From contig NZ_RDSR01000002.1 in assembly GCF_003716325.1 (NCBI RefSeq), positions 1-64,000 of the forward strand: a stretch of 64,000 nucleotides of DNA, read 5' to 3'. The stretch is from Cryobacterium tepidiphilum. GTDB taxonomy: Bacteria; Actinomycetota; Actinomycetes; Actinomycetales; Microbacteriaceae. Made by a program: the position numbers and the translations under genes. This document shows positions 7,669-17,819 of this stretch, one piece after another. The notes under the pieces are model-generated. The model had not been told where the DNA came from. It saw nothing but the letters and a program-made list of their open reading frames with translations, and searched no databases. How positions within the stretch are numbered: position 1 is the first letter of the stretch; each line of letters begins with the position of its first letter.

Positions 7669-10600
7669 TCAGCGACCGCCGGCCGTCCGTGTCGCCACGT
7701 GCTGCCCGCGCCGCCTCCGCCGGCCGCCGACCACGAGGGCGGCACCCAGGCTGAGCAGCAGGAGGGCTGCCGCCAGGAATGGCGCGCTCTCGGTGCCGGT
7801 GTGGGCGAGCTGGGCGCTGTCGTCGGCGGCGGGCGCTGTGCTCGCGGCCGGGGGAAGCACCCGGGCGCGGAGGACCTGGGCGATCGCCGTTCCATCGGCG
7901 TCGTATCCGTAGAGGGTGACCGCGGTGGCCGTGCCGATGAAGCCGTCGGCGGGCGTGAACTCCACCCGGTCGCCGCTGATGGCGTAGACGCCCTCGGGCA
8001 CCCGGAGCGTGTCGACCCGGGCGCCACTGCCGTCGATGAAGTACAGGCCAGAGTCGGCCATCGGGTCAAAGGTGACGACGGATCCGAAGGAGGACTCGTC
8101 CTCCGCGGCGGGCACGACGTCGGCGCCGATCGTCACCGTGAGCGAGCCCTGGACGGTGAGGCCGGCGGCGTCGCTGATCTCATAGGGGACGGTAGTCGCC
8201 TGCCCGGTGAAGCCGGCCGCGGGGGTGAACGTGATCTGGCCGGCGTTCGGTCCGACGACGTACTCTCCTTCGCCGGGGACCGTCAGCGTCAGCCGGTCGG
8301 CGGCGAGGACGGCGCCGCCGACCGCGGGAGCGGCGAGCCGGAGGCTGCGGCGGTCGAGGGCGGTGCCGCCGTCGACGCCCGGGCGGTCGTTGCCGGTGAC
8401 GTCGATGGTGACGGACGTGCCGGGAGCGGCGGTGCCGGTGTCGGCAATCGCGCGGGGGGCGACCGGTGTGACCGTGACCGTGAGCTCAGCCTCGGCGGCG
8501 GTCCCGTCGACATCCGTCACCCGGTAGCGTGCCGCGGTCGTCTGGCCGATGAACGAGGGTTCGGGCGTGAACGTCACGGTACCGTCGGATGCGACGCGGT
8601 AGAAGCCCTCGCCCGCGACCGTGAGGGTCGCGCCGGCATCGGAGACCGTGCTTCCGGGAGATCCGAGGAGCACGACGCTGCCCGCGTCGAGAGGCGTCGC
8701 GGCGTTGCCCGGCCGGTCATTGCCCAGCACCGGCACGCCGACCGCGCTGCCCTGGTCGGTGGATGCGGCATCCGCGACGGCCGTCGGCGACACCGCGGTG
8801 ACCGTGACCGTTACCGTGGATGCCGAGACCTCTGCGTTCTCGTCGGCCACCTGGTAGCGGACCTGGGCGGCGCCGACGAAGCCGGGCGCGGGAGTGAAGG
8901 TGACGTCGCCCGTGTCGGTGTCCACGGTGAACGTGCCATTGGCGGTCACCAGGCTGGTCACCGGGTCACCGTCGGCGTCGAGCAGGCGGAGGGTGGTCGG
9001 GTCGAGAGCCGTTCCGCCGTCGACGCCGGGGCGGTCATTGTCGGCGGGGGCGATGGTCACGGCCACGTTCTGCTCGGTCGCAGCGGTGTCGGCGGTCGGG
9101 CGCGGAGCGACCGGGCCGACGGTCACCGTGATCGTCGCGTCATCCGTGCCGCCGTCGATGTCCGCGACGCGGTAGGTCACGGCCGTCGCGGTGCCGGTGA
9201 AGGCGGCCGCCGGCGTGAAAGTCACCGTGCCGTCGGCAGCCACGCGGTACACGCCCTCCCCCGCGACGGTCAGCGTCTCGCCGGCGTCGGAGACGACGCC
9301 GGCGGTGGAGCCCAGGAGCACCACGCCGGCCGGGTCGAGGCGCGTCGCGGCGTTGCCGGCCCGGTCGTTGTCCAGCACCGGAAGGGTCACGGCGCTCCCC
9401 TGGTCGGTGGATGCCGCGTCCGCGACAGCGACCGGCGCCACAGCGGTGACAGTCACGGTCAGGGACGAGGCGGAGACCTGGGCGTTCTCGTCGGCGACCT
9501 GGTACGGAACCGCGCTGGTGCCGACAAAGCCCTGCGCCGGGGCGAACGTCACGTCACCCGAGTCGGTGTCGACGGTGAACGTGCCGTCGGTGGTGACCAC
9601 GGTCGTGACGGGGTCGCTGGTGGCGTCACGGAGGCGCACGGTGGCCGGATCGACGGCGGCTCCGCCGTCGACGCCCGGGCGATCGTTTCCGGCCGGCGAA
9701 GCAGTGACGGGGGTGTTCTGCTCGGTGGTGGCCGTGTCGGCGGTCGCACGGGGAGCGACGGGGTCGACGGTGATGGTCAGCGCGGCGTCATCCGTCGTCC
9801 CGTCGGCGTCCGCGACGCGGTAGGTCACCGGGGTGGCCGTGCCGGTGAACGACGGATCCGGCGTGAACGTGACTGTGCCGGTGGCGGCCACGCGGTACAC
9901 GCCCTCACCCGAGACGGTCAGCGTTTTGCCCGCGTCCGAGACGACCGCGCCGCTGGAGCCGAGGAGCACCACGCTCGCCGGATCGAGGGGCGTGGCCGCG
10001 TTGCCCGGCTGGTCATTGCCCAGCACCGAGACGGTGCGCGCACTGCCCTGGTCCGTCGACGCGGCATCCGCTACTGCGACCGGTGCGACGGCGGCGACCG
10101 TCACGGTGAGCGTCGACTCGGCGAGCTGTCCCTCCGAGTCCGCGACCCGGTAGGTGACGGGGGTGACGGCGCCGGAGAAGCCGGCTGCCGGCGTGAATGC
10201 CACTCCCCCGGTCGACGGGTCGACGCTGAAGCTGCCGCCCGCCACAGACAGGCTCGTCACCTCGGTCGACGTGCCGGGGTCGATCAGTCGAACGGATGCG
10301 GGGACGATGACGGTCGTGACCGGGCGGCTGGGGTGCACGGTGTCGTTCGCCGCCGGGTCGAGCGTGACCGCGGTGTTCTGCCCGGTCGACGCCGTGTCGG
10401 GGTTCGCGGTCGGCGTCGGCAGTTCCACCTCGAGGGTGTAGTCCTCCGCCTCGCCGGAGTTGGCCTTGCTCGAGGCGAGGTCGATCTCACTGGCAACGAG
10501 CGCCGTGCGAAGGCGCAGGTAGGTGGGCGTGCCGGTGGAGTTCACCGTCGCGGTCGGCACCGTCCAGGAAAGCGGCGCCTTGGACGCGCTGCAGGAGGCG

Positions 10601-11790
10601 GTGTTCGAGCGTTCACCCGCGTCGGCGAAGTCGCCGTCCCGGTTCCAGTCGACCCATCCGGCGACGTATCCGCCCTCACAGCTGGGCGTGACGGAGTAGG
10701 TGTCGCCGGGGAGAACGACGGCACGGCCCAGGGCGGCGAGCGCGTCCTCGTCGTTCGTTGCGACCGTGGCGCCGGTGGTGTCTGCGGTGTCGTCGCCGGT
10801 TGCCGTCGTGCCGGCGGCCGCGTTGATCTCGGAATCGGTGACAGCGCCGAGGCGAACAGCGGGGGCGGACGGCGATGCGAGGCTCATCGACGAGCTGAAC
10901 AGGCTCGTGGTCGCCGTTCCCGCGGGCAGGTCGCCGCCGGTCCAGGTGGTCTGCACGAGGTGGCCGGCGTCGCCGTAGCCGGCCGGCGCGTCGCCGTGGT
11001 CGGTGGAGATCATGACGCCCAGCGCGAGGGCGCTGATGCCGCCACCCTGCATCTCCACCTTGGCGGAGGAGGATGCGCCGTCGAGGAACAGCACGGTGGA
11101 GGGGCCGCCGCTCGCGCCGCAGTTGGCGTTGTTGCTGATGGTCAGCGTGTTCGAGGCATCCACTGTGGCGTTGGTGGTCGTCGAGGCCGCGCAGGCGGGC
11201 GCCTTGAAGCGGTCGATCAGGCGCCAGACCGCGCCGCCGGGCGCCTGGGCGGAGATGTACTCGCCGGTGCCGTTGAGCTGTTCGGCGTCGGCGATGACGA
11301 GTCCCTCAAGCGGGAAGGGGCTGCCGCCGGAGGACGCGGAGCAGTCGAACGGGAAGGAGACGGTGTCGGAGTTGTTGGTGGCCAGGCCGTTGACGAGGGT
11401 GTTGGCCGCGCCGGAACCGCCGACGTTGTAGAGGTCGTCGAGTCCATCGCCCGACCAGCTGGCCGAGCGATACGCGGTGAGGTGGTCGCCGGCGCTCGTG
11501 CCGGTGACCGTGCCGATGGTGCAGGTGAGCTGCACGATCTGGTCACCGAGGGTGAAGGTCTCGGTTCGGGTGGCCCCCGCGTTGTCGATGCCTGCGCCGT
11601 TGGCGCCCCACGTCATCCACTCGATCGCCCCCACGTAGCGGCCGCTGCCGCCCGTGGCCGTCTCGGCGGAGGCGCTCGCCGGCACCGCGACGAGGGCGGC
11701 GGAGGCGAGGAGCGCGGCAAGCAGCACGCGGAGCAGGGCCGGCATGCGCCGTGGGCGAGACGAACGAACAGAGGATGAGGCGAACGCCAC
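7669..11790 (-). CDS. LAxTG-anchored surface protein with CshA-type repeats
   Basis: A 1373-residue predicted wall-anchored adhesin. The start is the GTG at 11790 because GGAGAG lies 6 bases upstream; the signal peptide then runs to about residue 42 (ASA/E). Residues 43 to about 340 resemble the non-repetitive ligand-binding region of CshA-like fibrillar proteins. About residues 340-460 form a GEVED-type domain (DHGDAPAGYG, WVDWNRDGDF, NSGEAEDYTLEVE). About 463-1225 hold seven repeats of about 109 residues that alternate between two subtypes (ADAASTDQGSA... and ADTATTEQN...). The C-terminus has LAHTG (about 1328-1332), a hydrophobic helix and an Arg tail; LAxTG is the motif preferred by class E sortases. 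No sortase gene is in the window. Confidence 0.9.
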   Translation of the reverse strand: MAFASSSVRSSRPRRMPALLRVLLAALLASAALVAVPASASAETATGGSGRYVGAIEWMTWGANGAGIDNAGATRTETFTLGDQIVQLTCTIGTVTGTSAGDHLTAYRSASWSGDGLDDLYNVGGSGAANTLVNGLATNNSDTVSFPFDCSASSGGSPFPLEGLVIADAEQLNGTGEYISAQAPGGAVWRLIDRFKAPACAASTTTNATVDASNTLTISNNANCGASGGPSTVLFLDGASSSAKVEMQGGGISALALGVMISTDHGDAPAGYGDAGHLVQTTWTGGDLPAGTATTSLFSSSMSLASPSAPAVRLGAVTDSEINAAAGTTATGDDTADTTGATVATNDEDALAALGRAVVLPGDTYSVTPSCEGGYVAGWVDWNRDGDFADAGERSNTASCSASKAPLSWTVPTATVNSTGTPTYLRLRTALVASEIDLASSKANSGEAEDYTLEVELPTPTANPDTASTGQNTAVTLDPAANDTVHPSRPVTTVIVPASVRLIDPGTSTEVTSLSVAGGSFSVDPSTGGVAFTPAAGFSGAVTPVTYRVADSEGQLAESTLTVTVAAVAPVAVADAASTDQGSARTVSVLGNDQPGNAATPLDPASVVLLGSSGAVVSDAGKTLTVSGEGVYRVAATGTVTFTPDPSFTGTATPVTYRVADADGTTDDAALTITVDPVAPRATADTATTEQNTPVTASPAGNDRPGVDGGAAVDPATVRLRDATSDPVTTVVTTDGTFTVDTDSGDVTFAPAQGFVGTSAVPYQVADENAQVSASSLTVTVTAVAPVAVADAASTDQGSAVTLPVLDNDRAGNAATRLDPAGVVLLGSTAGVVSDAGETLTVAGEGVYRVAADGTVTFTPAAAFTGTATAVTYRVADIDGGTDDATITVTVGPVAPRPTADTAATEQNVAVTIAPADNDRPGVDGGTALDPTTLRLLDADGDPVTSLVTANGTFTVDTDTGDVTFTPAPGFVGAAQVRYQVADENAEVSASTVTVTVTAVSPTAVADAASTDQGSAVGVPVLGNDRPGNAATPLDAGSVVLLGSPGSTVSDAGATLTVAGEGFYRVASDGTVTFTPEPSFIGQTTAARYRVTDVDGTAAEAELTVTVTPVAPRAIADTGTAAPGTSVTIDVTGNDRPGVDGGTALDRRSLRLAAPAVGGAVLAADRLTLTVPGEGEYVVGPNAGQITFTPAAGFTGQATTVPYEISDAAGLTVQGSLTVTIGADVVPAAEDESSFGSVVTFDPMADSGLYFIDGSGARVDTLRVPEGVYAISGDRVEFTPADGFIGTATAVTLYGYDADGTAIAQVLRARVLPPAASTAPAADDSAQLAHTGTESAPFLAAALLLLSLGAALVVGGRRRRRGQHVATRTAGGR

Positions 11791-11901
11791 GAATCTCTCC
11801 TGACAGCGAGTGGGTGGCCCGGGAGTGAACGCGCCGGCGCGGCAGGGGCCGGGGGTCCCTCCGATCTTGACAGTTGCGACAATCAACGGCCAGTTTCCCC
11901 G

Positions 11902-11919
11902 GTCCCCACTTACGGGGAC
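11902..11919. promoter_or_regulatory. Inverted repeat between surface-protein gene and ogt
   Basis: GTCCCC-ACTTAC-GGGGAC is a perfect 6+6 repeat in the 173-bp gap, 112 bases ahead of the adhesin GTG and 45 bases behind the ogt stop. It could be an operator for the adhesin or a terminator for the sigma-ogt transcript. There is no T-run, so the sequence does not decide between them. Confidence 0.4.
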
Positions 11920-11963
11920 ATCCCTTTGGGGGGCAATCGCCGATCAGCAGGGGGAAGAACCGG

Positions 11964-12587
11964 TCAGGCAGCGTGCTCGAGGGCTAGCAGGGCCGCCTTC
12001 GCGTCGAGGCCGCCGATGTAGCCGCCCAGGCTGCCGTCGGTGCGGAGCACGCGGTGGCACGGCACCACGACGGGCAGCGGATTGGTCGCGCAGGCGCTGC
12101 CGACCGCCCGCACGGCGTTCGGATTCCCCACGATCCCCGCCACCTCCTTATAGGTCTGCGTGCGTCCGTACTCGATGGACGGCAGGTGCCGTTGCACCGT
12201 CTGCCGGAAACCGCTCGACAGCGCGAGGTCCAGCGGCAGGTCGAACGTCGTGCGCGCCCGGGCGAAGTATTCGTCGATCTGCCGTGCCGTCGCATCCAGC
12301 CGCCGTGGCGCGTCGAGGATACGGGGGCTCAGTCGGGCGGCGAGGGTCTCGAGCACCGCCTCGAACCCCTCCCGCTCGTACGCGACGCGCACGAGACCGC
12401 GGTCGGTGGCGGCCAGCAGCAGGCGGCCGACCGGGGTGTCCATCGTCGTGTAGGCGATGTCGAGGAGGCCTGCGCGGTCGGCGGATGCCTCGAGCCGGGC
12501 ATGCAGGCGCTTCAGCTCCGCCGCGCCCGGGTCGCCGAGCCGCCCGAACAGCTCCCTTTCAAACGACTCCTCGTCCATGGCGGTCAT
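11964..12587 (-). CDS. ogt: Methylated-DNA--[protein]-cysteine S-methyltransferase
   Basis: A 207-residue suicide DNA-repair protein that transfers the alkyl group from O6-alkylguanine to its own cysteine. The active-site motif VVPCHRV (Cys177) and the DNA-binding helix block YGRTQTYKEVAGIVGNPNAVRAVG are intact. The protein has an N-terminal helical extension of about 40 residues (MTAMDEESFERELFGRLGDP...) before the usual domain. Its ATG overlaps the sigma-factor stop as ATGA, so the two are translationally coupled. This arrangement suggests a dedicated stress response to alkylation, but no AdaA-type regulator is present. Confidence 0.93.
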   Translation of the reverse strand: MTAMDEESFERELFGRLGDPGAAELKRLHARLEASADRAGLLDIAYTTMDTPVGRLLLAATDRGLVRVAYEREGFEAVLETLAARLSPRILDAPRRLDATARQIDEYFARARTTFDLPLDLALSSGFRQTVQRHLPSIEYGRTQTYKEVAGIVGNPNAVRAVGSACATNPLPVVVPCHRVLRTDGSLGGYIGGLDAKAALLALEHAA

Positions 12588-13087
12588 CGTCCTTCCCCTT
12601 CCCGTGCGTCCACGCGCTCGTAGTGCGCGCGCAACTGGCGCACGCCGTCGGCCGCTGCCCGGCGGGCGGCCGCCGGCGTTCCGCCGAGGAGGCCGGCGAC
12701 GACGTCATACGGCAGGCCACCCAGATAGTGGTACGCGACGCTCTGCCGCTGCTTCTCGGGCAGCGCCTTCACGGCCGCCCACAGGTCCAGGTCGCTTCCG
12801 TCGGGATGGCCGATTGCCGTCGCCTCGTCGGGCACCTCGCCGACCGGCAGCGGGCTCCGCCGCCGGGCTCGGGTCACGTCGATGGCCTTCCGGTGTGCGA
12901 TCGTCACCAGCCATGCCTCGACGTTGGCCTCCTCGGCCAGTCCCGGGTATGCCCGCATCGCGGCGAGGAACGTCTCGGACCACGCGTCGTCGGCGTCGGT
13001 GTGCACGCCGAGCACCGCGCGGCAGACCCGCAGCACCAGTGCGCCGTGCACGGCCACGACCCTCTCGAACGGCTCTTTCATGTTCAT
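12584..13087 (-). CDS. RNA polymerase ECF-type sigma factor
   Basis: A 167-residue group 4 (extracytoplasmic-function-like) sigma factor. Region 2 includes DDAWSETFLAAMRAYPGL and EANVEAWLVTIAHRKAIDVTRA; region 4 includes LPEKQRQSVAYHYLGGLPYDVVAGLLGG. It is followed by ogt with a 4-bp overlap. No anti-sigma factor gene adjoins, so control may rest on a C-terminal feature or be transcriptional. The ATG at 13087 was chosen; a second ATG at 13081 is nearly as good and no convincing ribosome site distinguishes them. It diverges from hutG. Confidence 0.88.
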   Translation of the reverse strand: MNMKEPFERVVAVHGALVLRVCRAVLGVHTDADDAWSETFLAAMRAYPGLAEEANVEAWLVTIAHRKAIDVTRARRRSPLPVGEVPDEATAIGHPDGSDLDLWAAVKALPEKQRQSVAYHYLGGLPYDVVAGLLGGTPAAARRAAADGVRQLRAHYERVDAREGEGR

Positions 13088-13228
13088 CACCCGGTAGACG
13101 CGCCGGGTCACGGGAATGTGAGATCGACGATGCCGCAAGTTTCGCAGGTGCGGCCCTCGCGAGCACACCCAACGCCGCTTCTTTCCATTCAGTGGATGCC
13201 GCATCCCACTGGTTGGTATGGTCGAGCC

Positions 13229-14164
13229 ATGACGAAAAGAGCGTTGTCGGTCGATCCGTTGTGGCCGCGGACGGGCGCCTGGCCCTCCCCGGACGAGTTC
13301 GAGCAGGATGCGCTCTTCGACGTCGCCCTCCTCGGCATCCCGACCTGGCGCACCTCGCTCTCGCACACCGGGGCCGGCGAGACACCGACGGCCGTGCGCG
13401 ACGCGCTCCGTTACTACAGCGCCTTCCGCACGCCGGACCGCTCGGCCCCCGCCACCGGGAGGGCGATGGCCGACCTCCGCATCGCCGACTTCGGCGATGC
13501 GACGGAGCCCGACGGCGAGGAGGGCGAGGCTCGCGCCATCGCCCTCGTGGCGACGGCCGCCGCCCGCAGCAGCGTTGTGATCGCCCTGGGCGGAGACAAC
13601 GCCCTCACGGTTCCGGCGGCCCTCGGCGCCTGGGGCGACCGCACGGCATCCGCCGGCCTCGTCACCCTCGATGCCCACCACGACATCCGCGACGGCGTGA
13701 GCAATGGCTCCCCCGTGCGGCGCCTGCACGAGGCGGGCCTCGACGGCCGGCGGATCGTGCAGATCGGCATCGGCGACTTCGTGAACTCAGCGGAGTACGC
13801 GGCCCGCGCAGCTGACATGGGCATCACCGTGGTTCACCGCGACGAGCTGCACCGCCGGCCGATGACGGATGTGATGGCGGAGGCGTTCGAGATCGCGGGC
13901 TCCGCCGGTGGCCCGATCCACGTCGACCTGGACGTCGACGTCTGCGACCGCTCGGTGGCGCCGGGCTGCCCGGCCTCCGTGCCGGGAGGCATCTCGGCCT
14001 ACGAGCTCCGGCTGGCCGCGCGGGCCGCCGGCGCCTTCCCGGCGGTGGTCTCGGTCGACACGGCCGAGGTCGACGCGACGGCGGACACGGCGGACATGCG
14101 CACCGTGCGCCTCACCGCGCAGTGCGTGCTCGAAGTTCTGGCGGGCGTCGCGTCCCGCCCCTGA
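13229..14164 (+). CDS. hutG: Formimidoylglutamase (ureohydrolase family)
   Basis: A 311-residue arginase/agmatinase-fold enzyme. The binuclear Mn-binding motifs are present: GGDNALT, LDAHHDIRD and HVDLDVDVCDRS, followed by SVPGGIS and SVDTAEVD. Beside hutI and hutU it is best read as the last step of the Hut pathway, N-formimidoyl-L-glutamate to glutamate plus formamide. It faces hutI-hutU convergently with a 51-bp gap. The region ahead of the start contains an imperfect inverted repeat around CAGTGGATGC at about 13190-13213 that may be regulatory. Agmatinase activity cannot be excluded from sequence alone, but the context is persuasive. Confidence 0.9.
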   Translation: MTKRALSVDPLWPRTGAWPSPDEFEQDALFDVALLGIPTWRTSLSHTGAGETPTAVRDALRYYSAFRTPDRSAPATGRAMADLRIADFGDATEPDGEEGEARAIALVATAAARSSVVIALGGDNALTVPAALGAWGDRTASAGLVTLDAHHDIRDGVSNGSPVRRLHEAGLDGRRIVQIGIGDFVNSAEYAARAADMGITVVHRDELHRRPMTDVMAEAFEIAGSAGGPIHVDLDVDVCDRSVAPGCPASVPGGISAYELRLAARAAGAFPAVVSVDTAEVDATADTADMRTVRLTAQCVLEVLAGVASRP

Positions 14165-14215
14165 CCCGCGCACCCTTCGCGAAACCGTAGTCGCGTTGCG
14201 TTGCGGCGGGGTGCC

Positions 14216-15391
14216 TCAGGCGACGCGGTCGCCGTCCTTCCAGACGCCCGCGACGAGCGGCACGCCGGGGCGGTACGCGAGGTGCACGTAGGAGTCGGCG
14301 CGCAGCCGCACGAGGTCGGCCCGCGCGCCGGCGACGATGCGGCCGACGTCGTCGCGGCGCAGGGCCGCGGCACCTCCGGCGGTCGCCGCCCAGAGTGCCT
14401 CGGCCGGCGTCATGCGCATGTCGCGCACGGCGACCGCGATGCAGAACGGCATCGACGACGTGAACGACGACCCGGGGTTGCAGTCACTCGCGATGGCGAC
14501 AGTGACGCCCGCGTCGATGAGCCGTCTGGCGTCGGGATACGGCTGCCGGGTGGAGAACTCCACGCCCGGCAACAATGTGGCCACCGTCTCGCTGCCGGCC
14601 AGCGCCTGCACGTCGGCGTCGTCGAGATAGGTGCAGTGGTCGACGCTCGCCGCGTCGAGCTCGACGGCCAGCCGAACGCCGTCGCCCACGCCGAGTTGGC
14701 CGGCGTGCACGCGAACCCCCAGGCCGCGCGCTTTGCCGGCCGAAAGGATGCGCCGTGCCTCGTCGACGGTGAAGGCGCCGGTCTCGCAGAAGACGTCGAT
14801 CCACCTGGCCCCGGGCGCGCAGGCGTCGAGCATTGCACCCGTCACGAGGTCGACGTACCCGCCCCGGTCGTCGGCAAACTCCTCGGGAACCACATGCGCT
14901 CCGAGGTATGTGACCTCCGATGTGAGCTGACCGGCGAGGCGAAGCAGGCGTGCCTCGTCCTCCACGGTCAGGCCGTAGCCGCTCTTGACCTCGACCGTCG
15001 TCGTGCCCTGGCCCAGCATTTCCCGCACCAACGAGCGCGCGCGGCGGAGCAGTTCCGGCTCGTCTGCGGCGCGGGTGGCCCGCACGGTACTGCGTATGCC
15101 GCCAGCTGAATACGGCCGACCCGACATGCGTGCCTCGAACTCGGCAGAGCGGTCGCCGCCGAAGACGATGTGGCTGTGGCTGTCGACGAAGCCGGGGATG
15201 ACGGCCGCGCCGGCGGCATCCGTGGTCTCGTCGGCTGACGGAGCATCGGCGGCCCGGCCCACCCAGGCGATGCGCCCGTGCTCGATCAGCACGGCCGCGT
15301 CGGTGATGACCCCGAGGGCGCCGTGAGACCGGTCATCGGCCGGCTCGTTCGTGACGAGCTGGCCGATGCCGGTGATCAGGCGAGTGGTCAC
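14216..15391 (-). CDS. hutI: Imidazolonepropionase
   Basis: A 391-residue amidohydrolase-superfamily enzyme opening 4-imidazolone-5-propionate to N-formimidoyl-glutamate, the third Hut step. Metal and active-site motifs are [12 protein letters not shown] (HxH), [14 protein letters not shown] and the Asp in [10 protein letters not shown]; the substrate block is [13 protein letters not shown]. It starts with GTG directly after the hutU stop (TAG then GTG, no spacer), with GGGAG 8 bases upstream inside hutU, so the two genes are a coupled pair. Confidence 0.96.
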   Translation of the reverse strand: MTTRLITGIGQLVTNEPADDRSHGALGVITDAAVLIEHGRIAWVGRAADAPSADETTDAAGAAVIPGFVDSHSHIVFGGDRSAEFEARMSGRPYSAGGIRSTVRATRAADEPELLRRARSLVREMLGQGTTTVEVKSGYGLTVEDEARLLRLAGQLTSEVTYLGAHVVPEEFADDRGGYVDLVTGAMLDACAPGARWIDVFCETGAFTVDEARRILSAGKARGLGVRVHAGQLGVGDGVRLAVELDAASVDHCTYLDDADVQALAGSETVATLLPGVEFSTRQPYPDARRLIDAGVTVAIASDCNPGSSFTSSMPFCIAVAVRDMRMTPAEALWAATAGGAAALRRDDVGRIVAGARADLVRLRADSYVHLAYRPGVPLVAGVWKDGDRVA

Positions 15392-17047
15392 CTAGTGCTC
15401 CCACATGGGAACGCGAAGACCGCGTTCGCGGGCGACCTCGGCGGCGCGTTCGTAGCCGGCATCCACGTGCCGCATGACGCCGGTCCCGGGGTCGTTGGTG
15501 AGCACACGCTCGATCTTCTCAGCGGCGAGCGCCGTCCCGTCCGCCACGGTGACCTGTCCGGCGTGGATGGAACGGCCGATTCCGACGCCGCCGCCGTGGT
15601 GCAGTGACACCCAGGTGGCGCCGGAGGCCGTGTTGAGCAGCGCGTTCAGGAGCGGCCAGTCGGCGATCGCGTCGGATCCGTCGGCCATGGCCTCGGTCTC
15701 CCGGTAGGGCGAGGCCACCGAGCCGGAGTCGAGGTGGTCACGGCCGATGACGATCGGCGCGGAGACCTCGCCCGAGGCCACCATCTCGTTGAAGCGCAGC
15801 CCGGCGAGGTGGCGCTCCTTGTAGCCGAGCCAGCAGATGCGCGCCGGCAGCCCCTCGAAGTGCACCTTGTCCTGGGCGGCGGTGATCCAGCGGCGCAGGT
15901 GGTCGTCCTCCGGGAACAGCTCAAGCACGGCGCGGTCGGTGGCGGCGATGTCGGCGGGGTCGCCGGAGAGGGCGGCCCAGCGGAACGGGCCCTTGCCCTC
16001 GGCGAAGAGCGGGCGGATGTACGCGGGCACGAAGCCAGGGAACGCGAACGCCCGATCGTAGCCGCCGAGCTCCGCTTCGGCCCGGATCGAGTTGCCGTAG
16101 TCGAAGGCCTCGGCGCCGGCGTCCTGGAACTCGACCATGGCCCGCACCTGCTTGGCCATCGACGCGCGCGACTTCTCCGTGAAGCCCGCCGGGTCCGCCG
16201 CCGCGGCGGCCTTCCACTCGTGCACCGAGACGCCCTCTGGCAGGTAGCTCAGCGGGTCGTGGGCGCTGGTCTGGTCGGTCACGATGTCGATCGGCGCGTT
16301 CCGCCGGCGGAGCTCGGCGAAGACCGTGGCGGCGTTGCCGACCAGCCCGACCGAGAGGGGCCGCCGCTCGGACTTCGCGGCGATCACGCGCTCAAGTGCG
16401 TCGTCGAGGTCGTCGGTCATCTCGTCGAGGTAGCCGTGGTCAACCCGTCGCTGCAGCCGGGTCTCATCCACGTCGACGATGAGCACCACGCCTTCGTTCA
16501 TCGTGACCGCCAGAGGCTGCGCGCCGCCCATGCCGCCGGCACCGCCGGTCAGGGTCAGCGTGCCCGCGAGGGTTCCGCCGAACTTCTTGGCGGCGACCGC
16601 CGCGAAGGTCTCGTAGGTTCCCTGCAGGATTCCCTGTGTTCCGATGTAGATCCACGAGCCGGCTGTCATCTGGCCGTACATCGTGAGGCCCAGCTCTTCG
16701 AGCTTGCGGAACTCCGGCCAGGTCGCCCAGTCGCCCACGAGGTTGGAGTTGGCGATGAGCACGCGCGGCGCCCATTCGTGGGTGCGGAACACGCCAACGG
16801 GCTTGCCCGACTGCACCAGCAGCGTTTCATCCGACTCGAGGCCCTCGAGGGTGCGCACGATGGCGTCGTACGCCTCCCAATTGCGGGCCGCCTTGCCTGT
16901 GCCCCCGTAGACCACCAGGTCCTCCGGGTGCTCCGCCACCTCGGGGTCGAGGTTGTTCATGAGCATCCGCAGCGGAGCCTCGGTCTGCCAGCTCTTGGCC
17001 GTGAGCCCGGTTCCTCGGGCAGCGCGAATCTGACGTGTGCCTTGCAT
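15392..17047 (-). CDS. hutU: Urocanate hydratase
   Basis: A 551-residue NAD-dependent urocanase, the second step of histidine degradation (urocanate to imidazolonepropionate). The NAD-binding glycine-rich segment is [16 protein letters not shown]. The family signature containing the conserved Cys is [20 protein letters not shown], and [17 protein letters not shown] closes the active site. The ATG at 17047 was chosen because AAAGGA lies 6 bases upstream; the frame extends further but without a ribosome site. It lies 44 bp downstream of an IclR-family gene and directly upstream of hutI, in one apparent operon. Confidence 0.97.
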   Translation of the reverse strand: MQGTRQIRAARGTGLTAKSWQTEAPLRMLMNNLDPEVAEHPEDLVVYGGTGKAARNWEAYDAIVRTLEGLESDETLLVQSGKPVGVFRTHEWAPRVLIANSNLVGDWATWPEFRKLEELGLTMYGQMTAGSWIYIGTQGILQGTYETFAAVAAKKFGGTLAGTLTLTGGAGGMGGAQPLAVTMNEGVVLIVDVDETRLQRRVDHGYLDEMTDDLDDALERVIAAKSERRPLSVGLVGNAATVFAELRRRNAPIDIVTDQTSAHDPLSYLPEGVSVHEWKAAAAADPAGFTEKSRASMAKQVRAMVEFQDAGAEAFDYGNSIRAEAELGGYDRAFAFPGFVPAYIRPLFAEGKGPFRWAALSGDPADIAATDRAVLELFPEDDHLRRWITAAQDKVHFEGLPARICWLGYKERHLAGLRFNEMVASGEVSAPIVIGRDHLDSGSVASPYRETEAMADGSDAIADWPLLNALLNTASGATWVSLHHGGGVGIGRSIHAGQVTVADGTALAAEKIERVLTNDPGTGVMRHVDAGYERAAEVARERGLRVPMWEH

Positions 17048-17091
17048 CGTGTTCCTTTGTTCAGTGCTCATGGCATCGCGGCAAGACCGGT

Positions 17092-17763
17092 TCACGGCAC
17101 GGGCTCGGCGGCAGCTGGGCGTCCCAATCCGCTTGAGAGTCGGGTGGACTCGCGTACGAGGAGTTCCCCGTAACGCTCGATGTCGCGAGGCTTGATCCGA
17201 TAACTGGGCACCACGATACTGAGCGACGCGACGACGCGGCTCTCCGATCGGATGGGCGCGGCGATAGCGGTGACGTCGGCTTCGATTCCGCTAGCGACGA
17301 CGACATAACCCGCCGTCGGAATCCTGTCGAGGAGCACCGCACCGGCTGCGGATGCGGACAGCGGAATGGTGCGGCCGACCCAGCTCGTGTGCCGCACAGA
17401 GTGCGTACCCTCGGCGATGGCGATGTACACGGCCGTCTGGTTGTGGCCAAGGACGCTGAGGTAGACCGACTCTCCGGCTTCCGAGACGAGGTCGGCCATT
17501 GCTTCCCGGCACATGACCACAAGCGCATCGCTGCTGAGCGATTGTGCGCCGAGCTGGATGATTCGGCTTCCAGGTCGATAGGTGCCGTCTTCATCCTTTC
17601 GCACGAATCCGCTCGTCTCGAGAGTGCGGAGCAAGCGGAATGCGGTACTCGCCGAAAGGTCGGTGGCACGGGCGCTGCTCGCGAGGTTGGCGCCGCCCTC
17701 GTCGCAGATGACCGCGAGAAGCGCGAGGGCCCGTTCTACGGTGCGGGTCGATGCTTCCGCCAT
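17092..17763 (-). CDS. IclR-family regulator of the hutUI operon
   Basis: A 223-residue regulator: winged helix at about residues 5-65 ([30 protein letters not shown]), then an IclR effector domain ([30 protein letters not shown]...[15 protein letters not shown]). The ATG at 17763 was preferred because GGAGAG sits 7 bases upstream; in-frame ATGs at 17769 and 17778 are worse placed. It is the first gene of the iclR-hutU-hutI transcript, so it is the natural candidate for the local Hut regulator. The upstream stretch 17820-17855 is markedly AT-rich and probably holds the promoter. Confidence 0.88.
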   Translation of the reverse strand: MAEASTRTVERALALLAVICDEGGANLASSARATDLSASTAFRLLRTLETSGFVRKDEDGTYRPGSRIIQLGAQSLSSDALVVMCREAMADLVSEAGESVYLSVLGHNQTAVYIAIAEGTHSVRHTSWVGRTIPLSASAAGAVLLDRIPTAGYVVVASGIEADVTAIAAPIRSESRVVASLSIVVPSYRIKPRDIERYGELLVRESTRLSSGLGRPAAAEPVP

Positions 17764-17819
17764 CTGCATACTCTCCATCAAGCTCGAGTCCGAGGGGCGC
17801 ATTCTTGGCCACCCTGCGT

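Noticed and set aside
7699-11778. A 1359-codon open frame on the + strand opposite the adhesin gene
   Set aside because: It is an antisense shadow created by high-GC repeated codons; its translation is Arg/Gly/Asp-rich low complexity with no domain. The minus-strand protein has a signal peptide, known repeats and a sorting signal.
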